From: Gluconacetobacter diazotrophicus PA1 5
Lineage (GTDB): Bacteria > Pseudomonadota > Alphaproteobacteria > Acetobacterales > Acetobacteraceae
Reading direction: 5' to 3'
Assembly (NCBI RefSeq): GCF_000067045.1
Contig: NC_010125.1
Location: 3,388,001 to 3,452,000, forward strand
Length of the DNA: 64,000 nucleotides
The translations under genes were made by a program, and so were the position numbers. Within the stretch, counting starts at the first letter, position 1, and each line of letters begins with the position of its first letter. The notes under the pieces were generated by a model. The model did no database searches. It worked only from the letters and a program-made list of their open reading frames with translations, and was not told where the DNA came from. This document shows positions 7,893 to 16,770 of the stretch, piece by piece.

Positions 7893-8913
7893 TCCCGCCG
7901 CCCTCGACCCGGTTTTCCTGGCCGGAGTGGCCGCCTATCGCCGCCACCCCTACCAACGGGTGGACCCCGCGCCGCCGCCCGTGCTGTGGGCGCAGGGCGA
8001 TATGCGGGTGCTGGACTACGCCCCCACGGGCGGCCGGCCGGTCCTGTTCGTTCCCAGCCTGATCAATCGCGCCTATGTCCTGGACCTGATGCCGGGGCCG
8101 GCGGCAGGCGGCGTGTCGATCCTGCGCGACCTGGCCGCGCGCGGACTGCGGCCGCTGCTGGTGGACTGGGGCTGGCCGGGCGAGGCGGAACGGCGCCTGG
8201 ATTGCGCCGGCTACGTGACGGAGCGGCTGGAACCCGCCCTGGCCGCGATCGCGGCGCAATGCGGCGGCCCGGTCACGCTGGCGGGCTATTGCATGGGCGG
8301 GCTGCTGGCCGTGGCGGCGGCCCAGCGCCGGCCCGGCCTGGTGCGCGCACTGGCCCTGCTGGCCACGCCGTGGGACTTTTCCACCCTGCCCCCCGGCACG
8401 GCCGGCGCGCTGGCACACATCATCGCCCCCTATGCGGGCCTGATGGCGCTGACCGGGACGGTGCCGGTCGATGCGCTGCAGACCGCCTTCGCCGCCATCG
8501 ATCCGCCGGGAATCATCCGCAAGTTCCGCCGTTTTGCCGACATGGCGCCGGACGACCCGCGCACCGCGCTGTTCGCCGCGATGGAGGACTGGCTGGGCGA
8601 CGGAGTCCCGCTGGCCGCCCCGGCCGCCATCGCGTGCCTGCGCGACTGGTACGGCGCCAACCAGCCGATGCGCGAGTGCTGGCAGGTCGGCGGCACGACC
8701 ATCCGGCCCTCCACGCTGGCCCTGCCGACGCTGGTCGCGATTCCGGAACGCGACAGGATCGTCCCGCCCGAAAGCGCGCGCCCCCTGGCCGCCCAAATCC
8801 CGCACGCCACCGAACTGCCGGTCGCGGGCGGCCATGTCGGCATGGTGGCCGGCCCCCGCGCCCGCGACCTGCTGGGGGCCCCGCTGGCCGCGTGGCTGCT
8901 GCGCCATGGCTGA
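7801..8913 (+). CDS. phaC: PhaC-like alpha/beta hydrolase with Cys nucleophile
   Basis: The protein (370 residues from the ATG at 7801) is an alpha/beta hydrolase of the polyhydroxyalkanoate synthase superfamily. It has PVLFVPSLINRAYVLDL, LLVDWGWPG, the lipase-box variant GYCMG with Cys164 as nucleophile, Asp318 in PERDRIVPP and His345 in AGGHVGM. PHA synthases polymerise hydroxyacyl-CoA using such a Cys-Asp-His triad. It is shorter than classical class I PhaC (about 580 residues) and nearer class III in size. Neighbours phaR and phaB support a PHA role. The start is uncertain: the frame is open back to 7573, but conserved sequence begins only around 7905, and the 7801 ATG has no clear ribosome-binding site. 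Confidence 0.7.
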   Translation: MPFARSSTGSNDGSTSSKTGFPLPPGLPGGDPAALDPVFLAGVAAYRRHPYQRVDPAPPPVLWAQGDMRVLDYAPTGGRPVLFVPSLINRAYVLDLMPGPAAGGVSILRDLAARGLRPLLVDWGWPGEAERRLDCAGYVTERLEPALAAIAAQCGGPVTLAGYCMGGLLAVAAAQRRPGLVRALALLATPWDFSTLPPGTAGALAHIIAPYAGLMALTGTVPVDALQTAFAAIDPPGIIRKFRRFADMAPDDPRTALFAAMEDWLGDGVPLAAPAAIACLRDWYGANQPMRECWQVGGTTIRPSTLALPTLVAIPERDRIVPPESARPLAAQIPHATELPVAGGHVGMVAGPRARDLLGAPLAAWLLRHG

Positions 8914-8976
8914 CAAAACGCATGGAAGGCGCCGCACGATCCTGTAGGATTCCATTCTGAAACAAGGATGGTATCC

Positions 8977-9720
8977 ATGATCCCTGCCCCGGACCCGACA
9001 CCGCGCGTGGCCTTGGTGACAGGCGGCACGCGCGGCATCGGCGCGGCCGTCAGCCGCGCCCTTCGCGACGCCGGCCGCCGGGTCGTGGCGACCTACGGCA
9101 CGAATGTCGAACAGGCCCGCCATTTCGAAGCCGAGACCGGCATCCGCGCCGTTGCCTTCGACGTCGCGGATCTGGAAGCCTGCGCCGACGCCCTGGCGCG
9201 GATCGCGGAACGGGACGGCCCGGTCACCATCCTGGTCAACAATGCCGGCATCACCCGCGATTCCACCATCGGCCGCATGACCCGCGCCGCCTGGGACGAC
9301 GTCATCGACACCAACCTGGGCGGGGCCTTCAATCTGTGCCACCTGGCCATGCCCGCCATGCGGGCCCAGGGATTCGGCCGCATCGTCAACATGGCCAGCA
9401 TCAACGGCCAGACCGGCCAGTTCGGCCAGGCGAACTACGCCGCGTCCAAGGCCGGGCTGCAGGGCCTGACCCGCGCCCTGGCGCTGGAAGGCGCGCGCCA
9501 CAACATCACGGTCAACACCGTGGCGCCCGGCTATATCGACACCGCCATGCTGGAAACGGTGCCGCCGCATATCCTGACCGGCATCATCGACCGCATCCCG
9601 GTCGGGCGGCTGGGCACGCCCGAGGACGTGGCCCGTGCGGTGACGTTCCTGACGGCGGACGAAGCCGGGTTCATCACCGGCTCCACCCTGTCGGTCAACG
9701 GCGGCCAGCACATGCCCTGA
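8977..9720 (+). CDS. phaB: Acetoacetyl-CoA reductase (FabG/PhaB family SDR)
   Basis: The 247-residue short-chain dehydrogenase would reduce acetoacetyl-CoA to (R)-3-hydroxybutyryl-CoA with NADPH, feeding polyester synthesis. It shows the nucleotide-binding TGGTRGIG, NNAG, the catalytic Ser in MASINGQTGQFGQ with YAASK, and the C-terminal FITGSTLSVNGGQHM typical of PhaB. It is hard to separate from FabG by sequence alone; the neighbouring phaR and PhaC-like genes favour PhaB. The ATG at 8977 is preferred to the ATG at 8968 because AAGGA (8964-8968) is 8 nt before the former and overlaps the latter. Confidence 0.85.
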   Translation: MIPAPDPTPRVALVTGGTRGIGAAVSRALRDAGRRVVATYGTNVEQARHFEAETGIRAVAFDVADLEACADALARIAERDGPVTILVNNAGITRDSTIGRMTRAAWDDVIDTNLGGAFNLCHLAMPAMRAQGFGRIVNMASINGQTGQFGQANYAASKAGLQGLTRALALEGARHNITVNTVAPGYIDTAMLETVPPHILTGIIDRIPVGRLGTPEDVARAVTFLTADEAGFITGSTLSVNGGQHMP

Positions 9721-9747
9721 GGCTGCTTCAAGAGCCTGTATTCCTTT

Positions 9748-10476
9748 TTACCGGAATGCATCCTTCTCCCGCCTCAGGCGGGCGAACGTCGCCACGTCGG
9801 GGGCGCGCAGGAACGGGTTGGTCTGTTTTTCCAGCCCCAGCCGCACCGGCACGGTCGGCCGGGCCTCGGCGCGCAGGATGTCGATTTCCGCCACCCGTGC
9901 ATGCAGCGCCGCGTTCTCCGGTTCGACTTCCTGCGCGAAACGGGCGTTGGACAGGGTGTATTCATGCCCGCAGCAGATCAGCGTCGCATCCGGCAGCGCG
10001 GCGATCCGGCGCAGCGAGTGGAACATTTCCTCGGCCGATCCTTCGAACAGCCGCCCGCAGCCCAGGCTGAACAGCGTGTCACCGCAGAACAGCGCCGGGA
10101 CCAGGGGAAAATGGAACGCGATATGGCCGCGCGTATGCCCAGGCGTTTCCATCACGGTGCCGATGGCCCCGCCCAGCGCGATGTCGTCGCCCTCCGCCAC
10201 CGCCTGGTCCAGCATCGGCAGACGGTAGGCATCGGCGGCGGCGCCGGTCACGATCGCACCGAAGCGCTTGCGCAGCGCATCGGTCGCCGCCACATGATCG
10301 GCATGATGATGCGTCAGGAAAATCTGGTCCAGCCGTCCACCCGCCTCCTCCACCGCCGTGACCAGGGGCGCTTCCTCGGCCGGATCGACCAGCGCGGTCG
10401 CGCCGCTGTCCTCGTCACGCAGGAACCAGGCATAATTGTCGGTCAGGATCGGCACCGGGCGGATCGAAAGTCCCAT
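9748..10476 (-). CDS. gloB: Hydroxyacylglutathione hydrolase (glyoxalase II)
   Basis: The 242-residue metallo-beta-lactamase-fold enzyme hydrolyses S-lactoylglutathione to lactate and glutathione in methylglyoxal detoxification. The dinuclear metal motif THHHADH (residues 55-61) is intact, with further ligands in ETPGHTRGH, FCGDTLFSLGCGRLFEG and CGHEYTLSN. The C-terminal glyoxalase II domain (LEKQTNPFLRA) is present, at the usual length. The ATG at 10476 starts MGLSIRPVPILTDNY, the usual family start. It is divergent from the methyltransferase at 10566, a pairing often seen in alphaproteobacteria. Confidence 0.95.
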   Translation of the reverse strand: MGLSIRPVPILTDNYAWFLRDEDSGATALVDPAEEAPLVTAVEEAGGRLDQIFLTHHHADHVAATDALRKRFGAIVTGAAADAYRLPMLDQAVAEGDDIALGGAIGTVMETPGHTRGHIAFHFPLVPALFCGDTLFSLGCGRLFEGSAEEMFHSLRRIAALPDATLICCGHEYTLSNARFAQEVEPENAALHARVAEIDILRAEARPTVPVRLGLEKQTNPFLRAPDVATFARLRREKDAFR

Positions 10477-10565
10477 GATCTGTCTCCATCTCGCAGGGCA
10501 CGCCCGTTCCATGCCGCGCGACGGCCGGGGGCACTTCCCTTCAACGTTTGTCCTGACAGGGCGTG

Positions 10566-11351
10566 ATGCAAGTCGATATTCGCGCCGCCGCACGATTCTA
10601 TGCCAGCCGGCCGGGGGAAAACACGGCCCGGCTGCTGCGCCAGCGGCTGCAGGCCTTCTGGCCGCATACCGGGGGGGATCGAGTACTGGGGCTGGGCTAT
10701 ACGCTGCCCTTCCTGCCGCTGTGGTCCCGGCCGGATCGCGGGCTGTGCGTTTCCGCCCGCCTGGATACGGCCGTCACGCGCGAAGCCCCGTCCGAGCGCG
10801 CGGCCGGCATCCATGACTGCCTGGTGGACGAGGGCCGCCTGCCCTTCCCCGAGCTGCATTTCGACCGCGTGGTGCTGGTCCACGCCCTGGAAGTCACCCA
10901 CCGGCCCGACGACCTGATCCGGTCGGTCTGGAAGGTGATGAAGGATGACGGCAGGCTGCTGCTGGTGGTGCCGAACCGCGCCGGCTGGTGGGCCCATTCG
11001 GACGATACCCCGTTCGGCCAGGGCACCCCCTTTTCGCCCCGCCAGATCACCCGCCGCCTCGCCCATGCCTTCCTGCGCGCCGAACGGCACGACGGCGCGC
11101 TGTTCCTGCCGCCGGTCGCGGCCGCGCTGCGGCGCCTGGGCGCCGTCACCGAGGCCGTCGGCCACATGCTGCTGCCCGGACTGGGCGGGGTATTCGTGAT
11201 CGAGGCGGTCAAGGACGTCTATTCCGGCGTTCCGGCCGCCCCCGCGCTGATCCGTGCCCCCCGCCGGATCTACGAACCCGGCCTGACCGCTCGATCCTGT
11301 GCCGCCCGCCACGCCGCCCGCCAGGGGGACCCGTCCGCCAAAGCAGGCTGA
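10566..11351 (+). CDS. SAM-dependent methyltransferase (type 11)
   Basis: The 261-residue protein resembles the class I methyltransferase commonly found divergent from glo[15 protein letters not shown] replaces the usual SAM glycine loop. [18 protein letters not shown] is the acidic/post-II region, and [20 protein letters not shown] and [15 protein letters not shown] are typical of this subfamily. The substrate is unknown. Either the GTG at 10563 or the adjacent ATG at 10566 could start it; both are in frame. The C-terminal 25 residues are low complexity. Confidence 0.75.
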   Translation: MQVDIRAAARFYASRPGENTARLLRQRLQAFWPHTGGDRVLGLGYTLPFLPLWSRPDRGLCVSARLDTAVTREAPSERAAGIHDCLVDEGRLPFPELHFDRVVLVHALEVTHRPDDLIRSVWKVMKDDGRLLLVVPNRAGWWAHSDDTPFGQGTPFSPRQITRRLAHAFLRAERHDGALFLPPVAAALRRLGAVTEAVGHMLLPGLGGVFVIEAVKDVYSGVPAAPALIRAPRRIYEPGLTARSCAARHAARQGDPSAKAG

Positions 11352-11461
11352 CCGGCGGCGCGATCCGTGCCACACTTCGCGCCAGACGGGGCCCGGACCG
11401 GCTGGACCAGCCGGGACCGATGCTTGACCGTTACACCCGAACGCTTCATGAACCTCGGCCC

Positions 11462-12139
11462 ATGTCCCTGATCCAGTCCCTGAAACTCGTCCTCGCCCGG
11501 CCGCACCCGGCCGCGCGTCCCTTTCTTCTGGCGTCGGGCGCCGCCGCCCTGGCGGGCCGGGCCCTGCCCTGGCGTCCGGCCCGATGGCTGGGCACCGCCA
11601 GCGGCCTGTTCTTCGGGTTCTGCCTCTATTTCTTCCGTGACCCGGAACGCGTGCCGCCGGTCGATACCCACCTGGCCCTGGCGCCGGCTGACGGCCATGT
11701 CGTATCGGTCGAGAAGGTCGTTCCGCCCGACTCCCTGGACATGGGCGACGTCCCGGTTTGGCGCGTCGCCACCTTCCTGTCGGTGCTGGACGTGCATGTG
11801 AACCGCATGCCCGCCGCCGGCACGGTCACGCGGGTAGCCTACCACCCCGGCCAGTTCCTGAACGCCAGCCTGGACAAGGCGTCCGAGCTGAACGAGCGCA
11901 ACGCGCTGCGCCTGACCCTGCCGGACGGGCGGAACATGGCGGTGGTGCAGATCGCGGGGCTGATCGCCCGGCGCATCCTGTGCGACGCCGAGGAAGGCAT
12001 GACCTATGAAGCCGGCGAGCGGTTCGGCCTGATCCGCTTCGGATCGCGCACCGACCTGTATCTGCCGCCGGGGGTCGAACCCCTGGTCACGGTGGGACAG
12101 ACGATGGTCGGCGGCGAAACGGTCATGGCGCGTCTCTGA
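11462..12139 (+). CDS. psd: Phosphatidylserine decarboxylase proenzyme
   Basis: The 225-residue short-type Psd converts phosphatidylserine to phosphatidylethanolamine at the inner membrane. After a hydrophobic N-terminus (about 22-55) come [33 protein letters not shown] and KASELNERN. The self-cleavage site FGSR has Gly194-Ser195, where Ser195 would become the pyruvoyl group of the alpha subunit. It is 5 bp upstream of pssA, so the two sequential steps are in one operon. The ATG at 11420 would add 14 residues and is a possible alternative start. Confidence 0.93.
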   Translation: MSLIQSLKLVLARPHPAARPFLLASGAAALAGRALPWRPARWLGTASGLFFGFCLYFFRDPERVPPVDTHLALAPADGHVVSVEKVVPPDSLDMGDVPVWRVATFLSVLDVHVNRMPAAGTVTRVAYHPGQFLNASLDKASELNERNALRLTLPDGRNMAVVQIAGLIARRILCDAEEGMTYEAGERFGLIRFGSRTDLYLPPGVEPLVTVGQTMVGGETVMARL

Positions 12140-12144
12140 CGCCG

Positions 12145-13059
12145 ATGGATTCCCCCAACGTATCCCCTGGCGGCCCGCAGGACATGCCGGCGGTCCCGGT
12201 GCCCGAAGCGCCGGCGGCCCTGCGCCGGCCCCGGCGGCCGGGCCGCAGGCGGCGGCCCCGGGTTCGCGGTCCGTCCTTCAACCGGCTGATCCCCAACATC
12301 ATGACGATGCTGGGGTTGTGCGCCGGGCTGACGGGCATGCGCTTCGCGCTGGACGAGCGGTTCGGCGACGCCGCCGTCGCGCTGCTGATCGCCGCGTGCA
12401 TCGACGGGCTGGACGGGCGCATCGCCCGGCTGCTGCGCGGCACCAGCCGGTTCGGCGCGGAATTCGACAGCCTGTCGGACTTCCTGTGCTTCGGCGTGGC
12501 CCCGGGATTCGTGCTGTATCTGTGGGCCCTGCGTGACGCCGGGCGCTACGGCTACCTGCCCTGCATCATGTTCACCGTGTGCATGGCGCTGCGCCTGGCG
12601 CGCTTCAACGCCAGCCTGGACGATACGGACAAGCCCAAATACGCCAGCAGTTTCTTCACCGGCGTTCCGGCCCCGGCCGGGGCCGGGCTGGCGCTGTTTC
12701 CCGTCTTCCTGGGGCTGGAAGCCCGCAAGCTGGGGTGGGACGGCATCTACGCCATCACGCGCCTGCCCCTGCTGCCGGCCCTGACGCTCAGCGGCACGGC
12801 GTTCCTGCTGGTGTCCACCCTGCCGGTCTGGTCGTTCAAGAATTTCAAGGTGCCGTCGGCCTACGTGCTGCCGCTGATGCTGGGCACCGGCGCCTATGCC
12901 GCGGTCCTGGTGGCCGATCCGTGGGGCGCGCTGGCCGCGGCCGGGGTCATCTACATCGCGCTGCTGCCGCTCAGCCGCCGCAGCTTCCACCGCCTGAAGC
13001 GCGAGGCGCAGGATCTTCAGACCGAGGACGACAGCCCGGATTCCGCCACCCCGGCCTGA
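12145..13059 (+). CDS. pssA: CDP-diacylglycerol-serine O-phosphatidyltransferase
   Basis: The 304-residue integral membrane enzyme makes phosphatidylserine from CDP-diacylglycerol and serine. The CDP-alcohol phosphotransferase motif D-G-x2-A-R-x8-G-x3-D-x3-D is complete (Asp90, Gly91, Ala94, Arg95, Gly104, Asp108, Asp112). About eight hydrophobic segments follow a basic Arg/Pro-rich N-terminal tail of some 45 residues (RRPRRPGRRRRPRVRG), longer than in many homologues. It pairs with psd immediately upstream. The last 43 bp overlap tail-to-tail with the convergent hyfI-like gene. Confidence 0.95.
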   Translation: MDSPNVSPGGPQDMPAVPVPEAPAALRRPRRPGRRRRPRVRGPSFNRLIPNIMTMLGLCAGLTGMRFALDERFGDAAVALLIAACIDGLDGRIARLLRGTSRFGAEFDSLSDFLCFGVAPGFVLYLWALRDAGRYGYLPCIMFTVCMALRLARFNASLDDTDKPKYASSFFTGVPAPAGAGLALFPVFLGLEARKLGWDGIYAITRLPLLPALTLSGTAFLLVSTLPVWSFKNFKVPSAYVLPLMLGTGAYAAVLVADPWGALAAAGVIYIALLPLSRRSFHRLKREAQDLQTEDDSPDSATPA

Positions 13060-13517
13060 CCGGCGACGTCGCGCTCCAGCACCCGCGCCAGCCCGGCCAG
13101 GATCGCCGCCGGCGAGGGCGGGCAGCCCGGCACCGTCACATCCAGCGTGGCGCGGCCTTCCAGCCCGCCCAGCACGGCGTAATTTTCGGGAAACGGGCCG
13201 CCATCGATCGCGCAGGCCCCGACCGCGACCAGCGCCCGAGGCTCGGGCATGGCATGCCAGGCGGCTTCCAGCACCGGCGCCATGGCCCGCGTCAGCGGAC
13301 CCGTCACCAGCAGCACCTCCGCCAGGCGCGGCGTCGCCACGAACGCGATCCCGGTGGCCGGCAGGCCGTAGGCCGCCCCGTCCAGCGCCGCGACCTCCAT
13401 CGCGCATCCCTCGCACCCGCCGGTCTCGACATGAAAGACCGCCAGCGGCCGCGCGCCCGTGACGGGCAGGCGAACGGCCGGGCGCCGGCCCGCCAGGATC
13501 GCGCGCAACAGGGCCAT
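13017..13517 (-). CDS. hyfI: NuoB/HyfI-like small subunit of a hydrogenase-related complex
   Basis: The 166-residue protein is the iron-sulfur small subunit of the hydrogenase-3/4 (NuoB) family. The four cluster ligands are present: Cys35 and Cys38 in GGCEGC, Cys102 in GAC, and Cys132 in VPGCPPSP, so an N2-type [4Fe-4S] cluster could assemble. VTGPLTRAM is the conserved loop. It is the last gene of the six-gene hyf-like operon, starting 10 bp after the large-subunit stop. The protein has no lysine. Its 3' end overlaps the convergent pssA by 43 bp. Confidence 0.85.
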   Translation of the reverse strand: MALLRAILAGRRPAVRLPVTGARPLAVFHVETGGCEGCAMEVAALDGAAYGLPATGIAFVATPRLAEVLLVTGPLTRAMAPVLEAAWHAMPEPRALVAVGACAIDGGPFPENYAVLGGLEGRATLDVTVPGCPPSPAAILAGLARVLERDVAGQAGVAESGLSSSV

Positions 13518-13527
13518 GGTCCCCTCC

Positions 13528-15062
13528 CTACAAATCCGCCGCGGCGGCGGACAGGCCGAACGACCGGACGATCATCGCCACGTCATCGGCATCCGCGCCC
13601 GCCAGCACATGCTCCAGCGCCGCGACATGTGCCAGCGCCGGATCACGCGCATGGGCCGCCCGCACCGCGCCGCCTTCCATCCTCACCCAGTACCACACCG
13701 CGCCGCGCGGCCCTTCGGCACAGCCCACGCCCTCGCCGTCGCGGCGGGGCGACGTCCCGGTTCCGGGGACCGGACCGTCCGCGCCGGCGGCTTCCAGGAT
13801 GCGGGCGCTGCCGCCGATCTCGGCCAGGCGCAGGTCGATCCGCGCCGCCACGTCGCCGGCGCGGCGCACCCCGGTATCCAGCCAGCCCAGGCGATAGCCC
13901 GGCACCAGCCGGCGCAGATCGTCCTCCCGCGCCCGAGGCCCGGCCGGCCACCCCCGCCGACGCCCAGCATCCGGGCCGTGTGCTCGCCCAGCACGCCGCG
14001 CCCCGCCACCCGGGCCTCCAGGCCGGGCCAGTCCCGGCACCGTCCGACAGCACGCATGCGGCCCCGCACCAAGTCCGCCACCTGCCGGGCCACGGCCGCG
14101 ATCGCGGCCCCTTCCTCGGCATCGCCGGTCCCGGCATGCCCGTCCGGGCCCTCCGGCCGCACCAGATCCATCAGCAGCCGATGCCCGAACATCCGGCCGC
14201 ACAGATCCATGACGCTCTCGCGCAGGTATTCGCATTCCGCCGCCAGCGCCGTCGCCCCGGCTGCCCGGGCGGTGCGGGCGACGTCATGCAGATGGGTCGC
14301 CACCCGCTCGATTTCCGCCAGCAGCACGCGGCAGCGCTCGGTTCCGGTGCCGACCATGCTGTCGGACGCGGCCTCGATCGCCCGGCACAGGGCGGATTGA
14401 TGGGCGACCGACGCCCCGGCCGCCGCCCGCCCGGCCAGGCGCACCGCCGCCGGGGCGTCCAGCCCGCACAGCCGCGCCATCACGCCGCGATGGGCATAGC
14501 CCAGCCGCCATTCCGCCCCCCCGACCGTATCGCGCCCCCCCAGCGCCAGACGCAGATAGCCCGGCGTGTGGTGCCCGCCGTCGGCCGGCCCGATACCCAG
14601 GATGGTCCCTCCGCCGGGCTGGGGCCGGAATTCCGGCGGATCGGGCGGCCAGGATACCGGGCCGGGCCGGGGACCCAGCGGCCAGGTCGCCGTCCAGACC
14701 CCATGATCCAGCCAGGGGCGCGTATCGCGCGCCTCCATCGCCTCGAACCCCCACAGGTCGTGTACGCACCGTTCCGGCAGCGACGCCGCCGGGCGCACGC
14801 CGGACAGGCCCAGGTAACGGCCGCCATAGGGGGCCACGCTGGCGACCAGCACCCGCTCGCCGCCCTCCAGGAACAGGGCATGCACGTTCTGCCCGTCGGC
14901 CCACAGCCCCACGAAGGGCAGCGGATCGCGGGCCAGCGTCGCGACCAGGTCGCGCCAGCCCTCTTCCTCCAGCCGGAACCGCCATGCCCCGGCCTCGGCC
15001 TCGCCCCGCCGGATCAGCGCGGCCGCGCCGCCACCGGACGCGAAGGGTCCGTTCGGCGTCAT
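13528..15062 (-). pseudogene. hyfG: HyfG/HycE-like large subunit, frameshifted, without NiFe ligands
   Basis: The NuoC-like domain (ERCVHDLWGFEAMEARDTRPW) and NuoD-like domain (GIGPADGGHHTPGYLRL, LGYAHRGVMARL, LLAEIERVATHLHD) are clear. The reading frame changes twice: near 13949-13956 (C run on +) and near 13922-13931. Conserved VAGRASG is in one frame and REDDLRRLVPGYRLGWLD, through to the stop at 13528, is in another. The span of 1535 nt is 511 codons plus two bases, so two extra bases (or one missing) explain it. At the site of the first NiFe CxxC motif the sequence is GRAAAGASVAH, and the C-terminus ends SFGLSAAAADL instead of DPCxxC. All four NiFe cysteines are therefore absent, as in the hydrogenase-related (Ehr) group. 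The ATG at 15062 overlaps the previous stop. Decay or sequence error are both possible. Confidence 0.8.
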
Positions 15063-16216
15063 CGCACCACCAGCCCGACCAGCACCGCCATGCCGGCCAG
15101 CAGCAACCCGGTCACCAGCCATGCCACCGGCTCCTCGCCCGGGGGCGCGGCACGGATGGACCCGCGCCCCGCCACCACGGCCGCAACCAGCGGCACCAGA
15201 AGCAGGGGGGCCGCGTCACACACCGCGACCAGGGTCAGCACCAGGCCCCCGAAGGGCAGGAAGGGCGGACGCAGCGACCACGCCGCACCGCGCTCGCCCA
15301 GCGGCGCCGACAGGGCGGCCGATGCCAGCAACGCCACCATTCCCGCCATCCCGGCCCGGCCGCCGGCCCCCGCTGCCACCGCCGCCAGGCCGATCATGCC
15401 CCCCAGCGCCAGCCGGGCCGCCCGCGCGGGGGACGCGTCCCGCATCGGCAGGACCATCAGCCAGAGGGTCACGATGCCCAGCAGCATCGTCCCTGTCCCG
15501 TCCGGCCCCGCCACCAGGTGCCGCAGCACGGGAATGGCGGTCATGACCGGTGCCAGCGCCATGGCGGCCGGGGCGTCCCCGGCCACCATGACGACCGGTG
15601 CCGCGGGCCCCAGCCCCGCCACCGTGCCCAGCCCCACGGTCAGCAGCACACCGCCCAGGCCGTCCAGCCGCCCCGCCGCGTCCGGCGTCGCGACCAGCAG
15701 CACCGCCCCCGGCACCGCCAGCAGAATCCCGGACAGGTTGAGGCGGAACGCGTCCCAGCCCAACCGCGCCGCGCCGCGTGTGGTGGCGGTGGCCAGCGCC
15801 GCCAGCATCGCCACCCCGCCGACCGCCACCGCGCCGGATAGCGGGTCCGCGCACGCCGTCGCCACGGCCGACCCGCCGGCCAGCCCGTGCATCAGCGCCA
15901 TCGTCCCCCGCGACGCCCCCGTGACCGTCCCTGGGGACACCCCCATGAACGCCCCTGGCGACGGCGACAGCATGACCAGGACCAGCGCCAGCAGCGGCAG
16001 GGGCAGCAGCACGCGCAGCAGCCCGGACGGCACGGCGAAGGGCGTCGCCGGCCATGCCCCGCCCAAACAGGCGGCCAGGACGGCCAGCACCAGCCCGGCC
16101 GCCGCCAGGCCGATCGAAGCGGCGCGGACCGAGGGTCGCGGACAGGCCGCCAGCATCGCCATCGACAGGAAGGGCCAGCACAGCGCCAGCGGCATCAGCA
16201 GCGGCGCGGCATTCAT
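15059..16216 (-). CDS. hyfF: HyfF-like proton-antiporter-type membrane subunit, divergent
   Basis: This 385-residue, very hydrophobic protein (about 11-12 membrane segments) sits where hyfF lies in hyf operons, between hyfE-like and hyfG-like genes. The antiporter signature region can be aligned as VAGLGPAAPVVMVAGDAPA then PVMTAIPVLRHL. At the two positions where family members have proton-channel lysines (the KaGlxPlHxWLP and MtKxGxYxxxR motifs), alanines occur, and the HxWLP residues are also lost. The whole protein contains no lysine. It is shorter than HyfF/NuoM (about 480-520). It has ATGA overlaps with both neighbours. The family call rests mainly on position and the weak alignment. Confidence 0.7.
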   Translation of the reverse strand: MNAAPLLMPLALCWPFLSMAMLAACPRPSVRAASIGLAAAGLVLAVLAACLGGAWPATPFAVPSGLLRVLLPLPLLALVLVMLSPSPGAFMGVSPGTVTGASRGTMALMHGLAGGSAVATACADPLSGAVAVGGVAMLAALATATTRGAARLGWDAFRLNLSGILLAVPGAVLLVATPDAAGRLDGLGGVLLTVGLGTVAGLGPAAPVVMVAGDAPAAMALAPVMTAIPVLRHLVAGPDGTGTMLLGIVTLWLMVLPMRDASPARAARLALGGMIGLAAVAAGAGGRAGMAGMVALLASAALSAPLGERGAAWSLRPPFLPFGGLVLTLVAVCDAAPLLLVPLVAAVVAGRGSIRAAPPGEEPVAWLVTGLLLAGMAVLVGLVVR

Positions 16217-16770
16217 CCCACGTTCCTCCACGCGATCCGGCGCAGGCAGACGAACGCCACCAGCATCAGCGCCGCCTGCAGCACCACCACACCGGCCAGC
16301 ATGCCCCCCCGCCCGGACAGGCCCGCCAGCAGCATCAGCCCGTTCACCGCCGCCGCCAGACCCGCGCATTGTCCCACCACCGACCGGCGCACGGCGGCCG
16401 CCAGCACGCCGCACAGAATGACCGTCAGCGCGGCGATCAAACCCGGTCGCGTCGCCATGTCGACCAGCCCGCGCGGCACCGCGACAACCGCCAGGACCGT
16501 CAGCATCAGCCCCGCGCCGACACCCACCGCGCGCTCCCGCGCGGTGGGCGGATCGTCCTCCAGCCGCGCCAGGCCCCAGGCCAGGGGCAGCACCACCGCC
16601 AGCACGCACACGGCCGCCAGGCAGGGAAGCAGCGGTGCCGCCGTGCCCGATGCCGCGGCCAGCAGCGCCATGGCCACCAGCCCCCCCTGCCACAGCAACG
16701 CCGCCCCGCGCCCCCCGGACAGGACGACCGACGCCACGATCAGCACCCCCAGCAGCAGCGACAGCATCAT
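16213..16770 (-). CDS. hyfE: HyfE-like (NuoK-related) membrane subunit
   Basis: The 185-residue protein has about five hydrophobic segments with a short polar loop (ARLEDDPPTARERAVG) near residue 70, in the layout of HyfE, which is somewhat longer (about 216). The position between hyfC-like and hyfF-like genes and ATGA overlaps on both sides support the assignment. No lysine is present. Two adjacent ATGs (16770 and 16767) could each serve as start; 16770 overlaps the upstream stop. Confidence 0.7.
   Translation of the reverse strand: MMLSLLLGVLIVASVVLSGGRGAALLWQGGLVAMALLAAASGTAAPLLPCLAAVCVLAVVLPLAWGLARLEDDPPTARERAVGVGAGLMLTVLAVVAVPRGLVDMATRPGLIAALTVILCGVLAAAVRRSVVGQCAGLAAAVNGLMLLAGLSGRGGMLAGVVVLQAALMLVAFVCLRRIAWRNVG

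Noticed and set aside
13528-15062. Calling the large subunit an active [NiFe] hydrogenase
   Set aside because: All four cysteine ligands are missing in the aligned positions, so hydrogenase activity is not supported.
12579-16421. 1280-codon open frame on the plus strand through pssA and the hyf-like operon
   Set aside because: Composition is almost entirely Arg/Pro/Ala/Gly with no motif, while the minus-strand frames show clear subunit families and ATGA overlaps.
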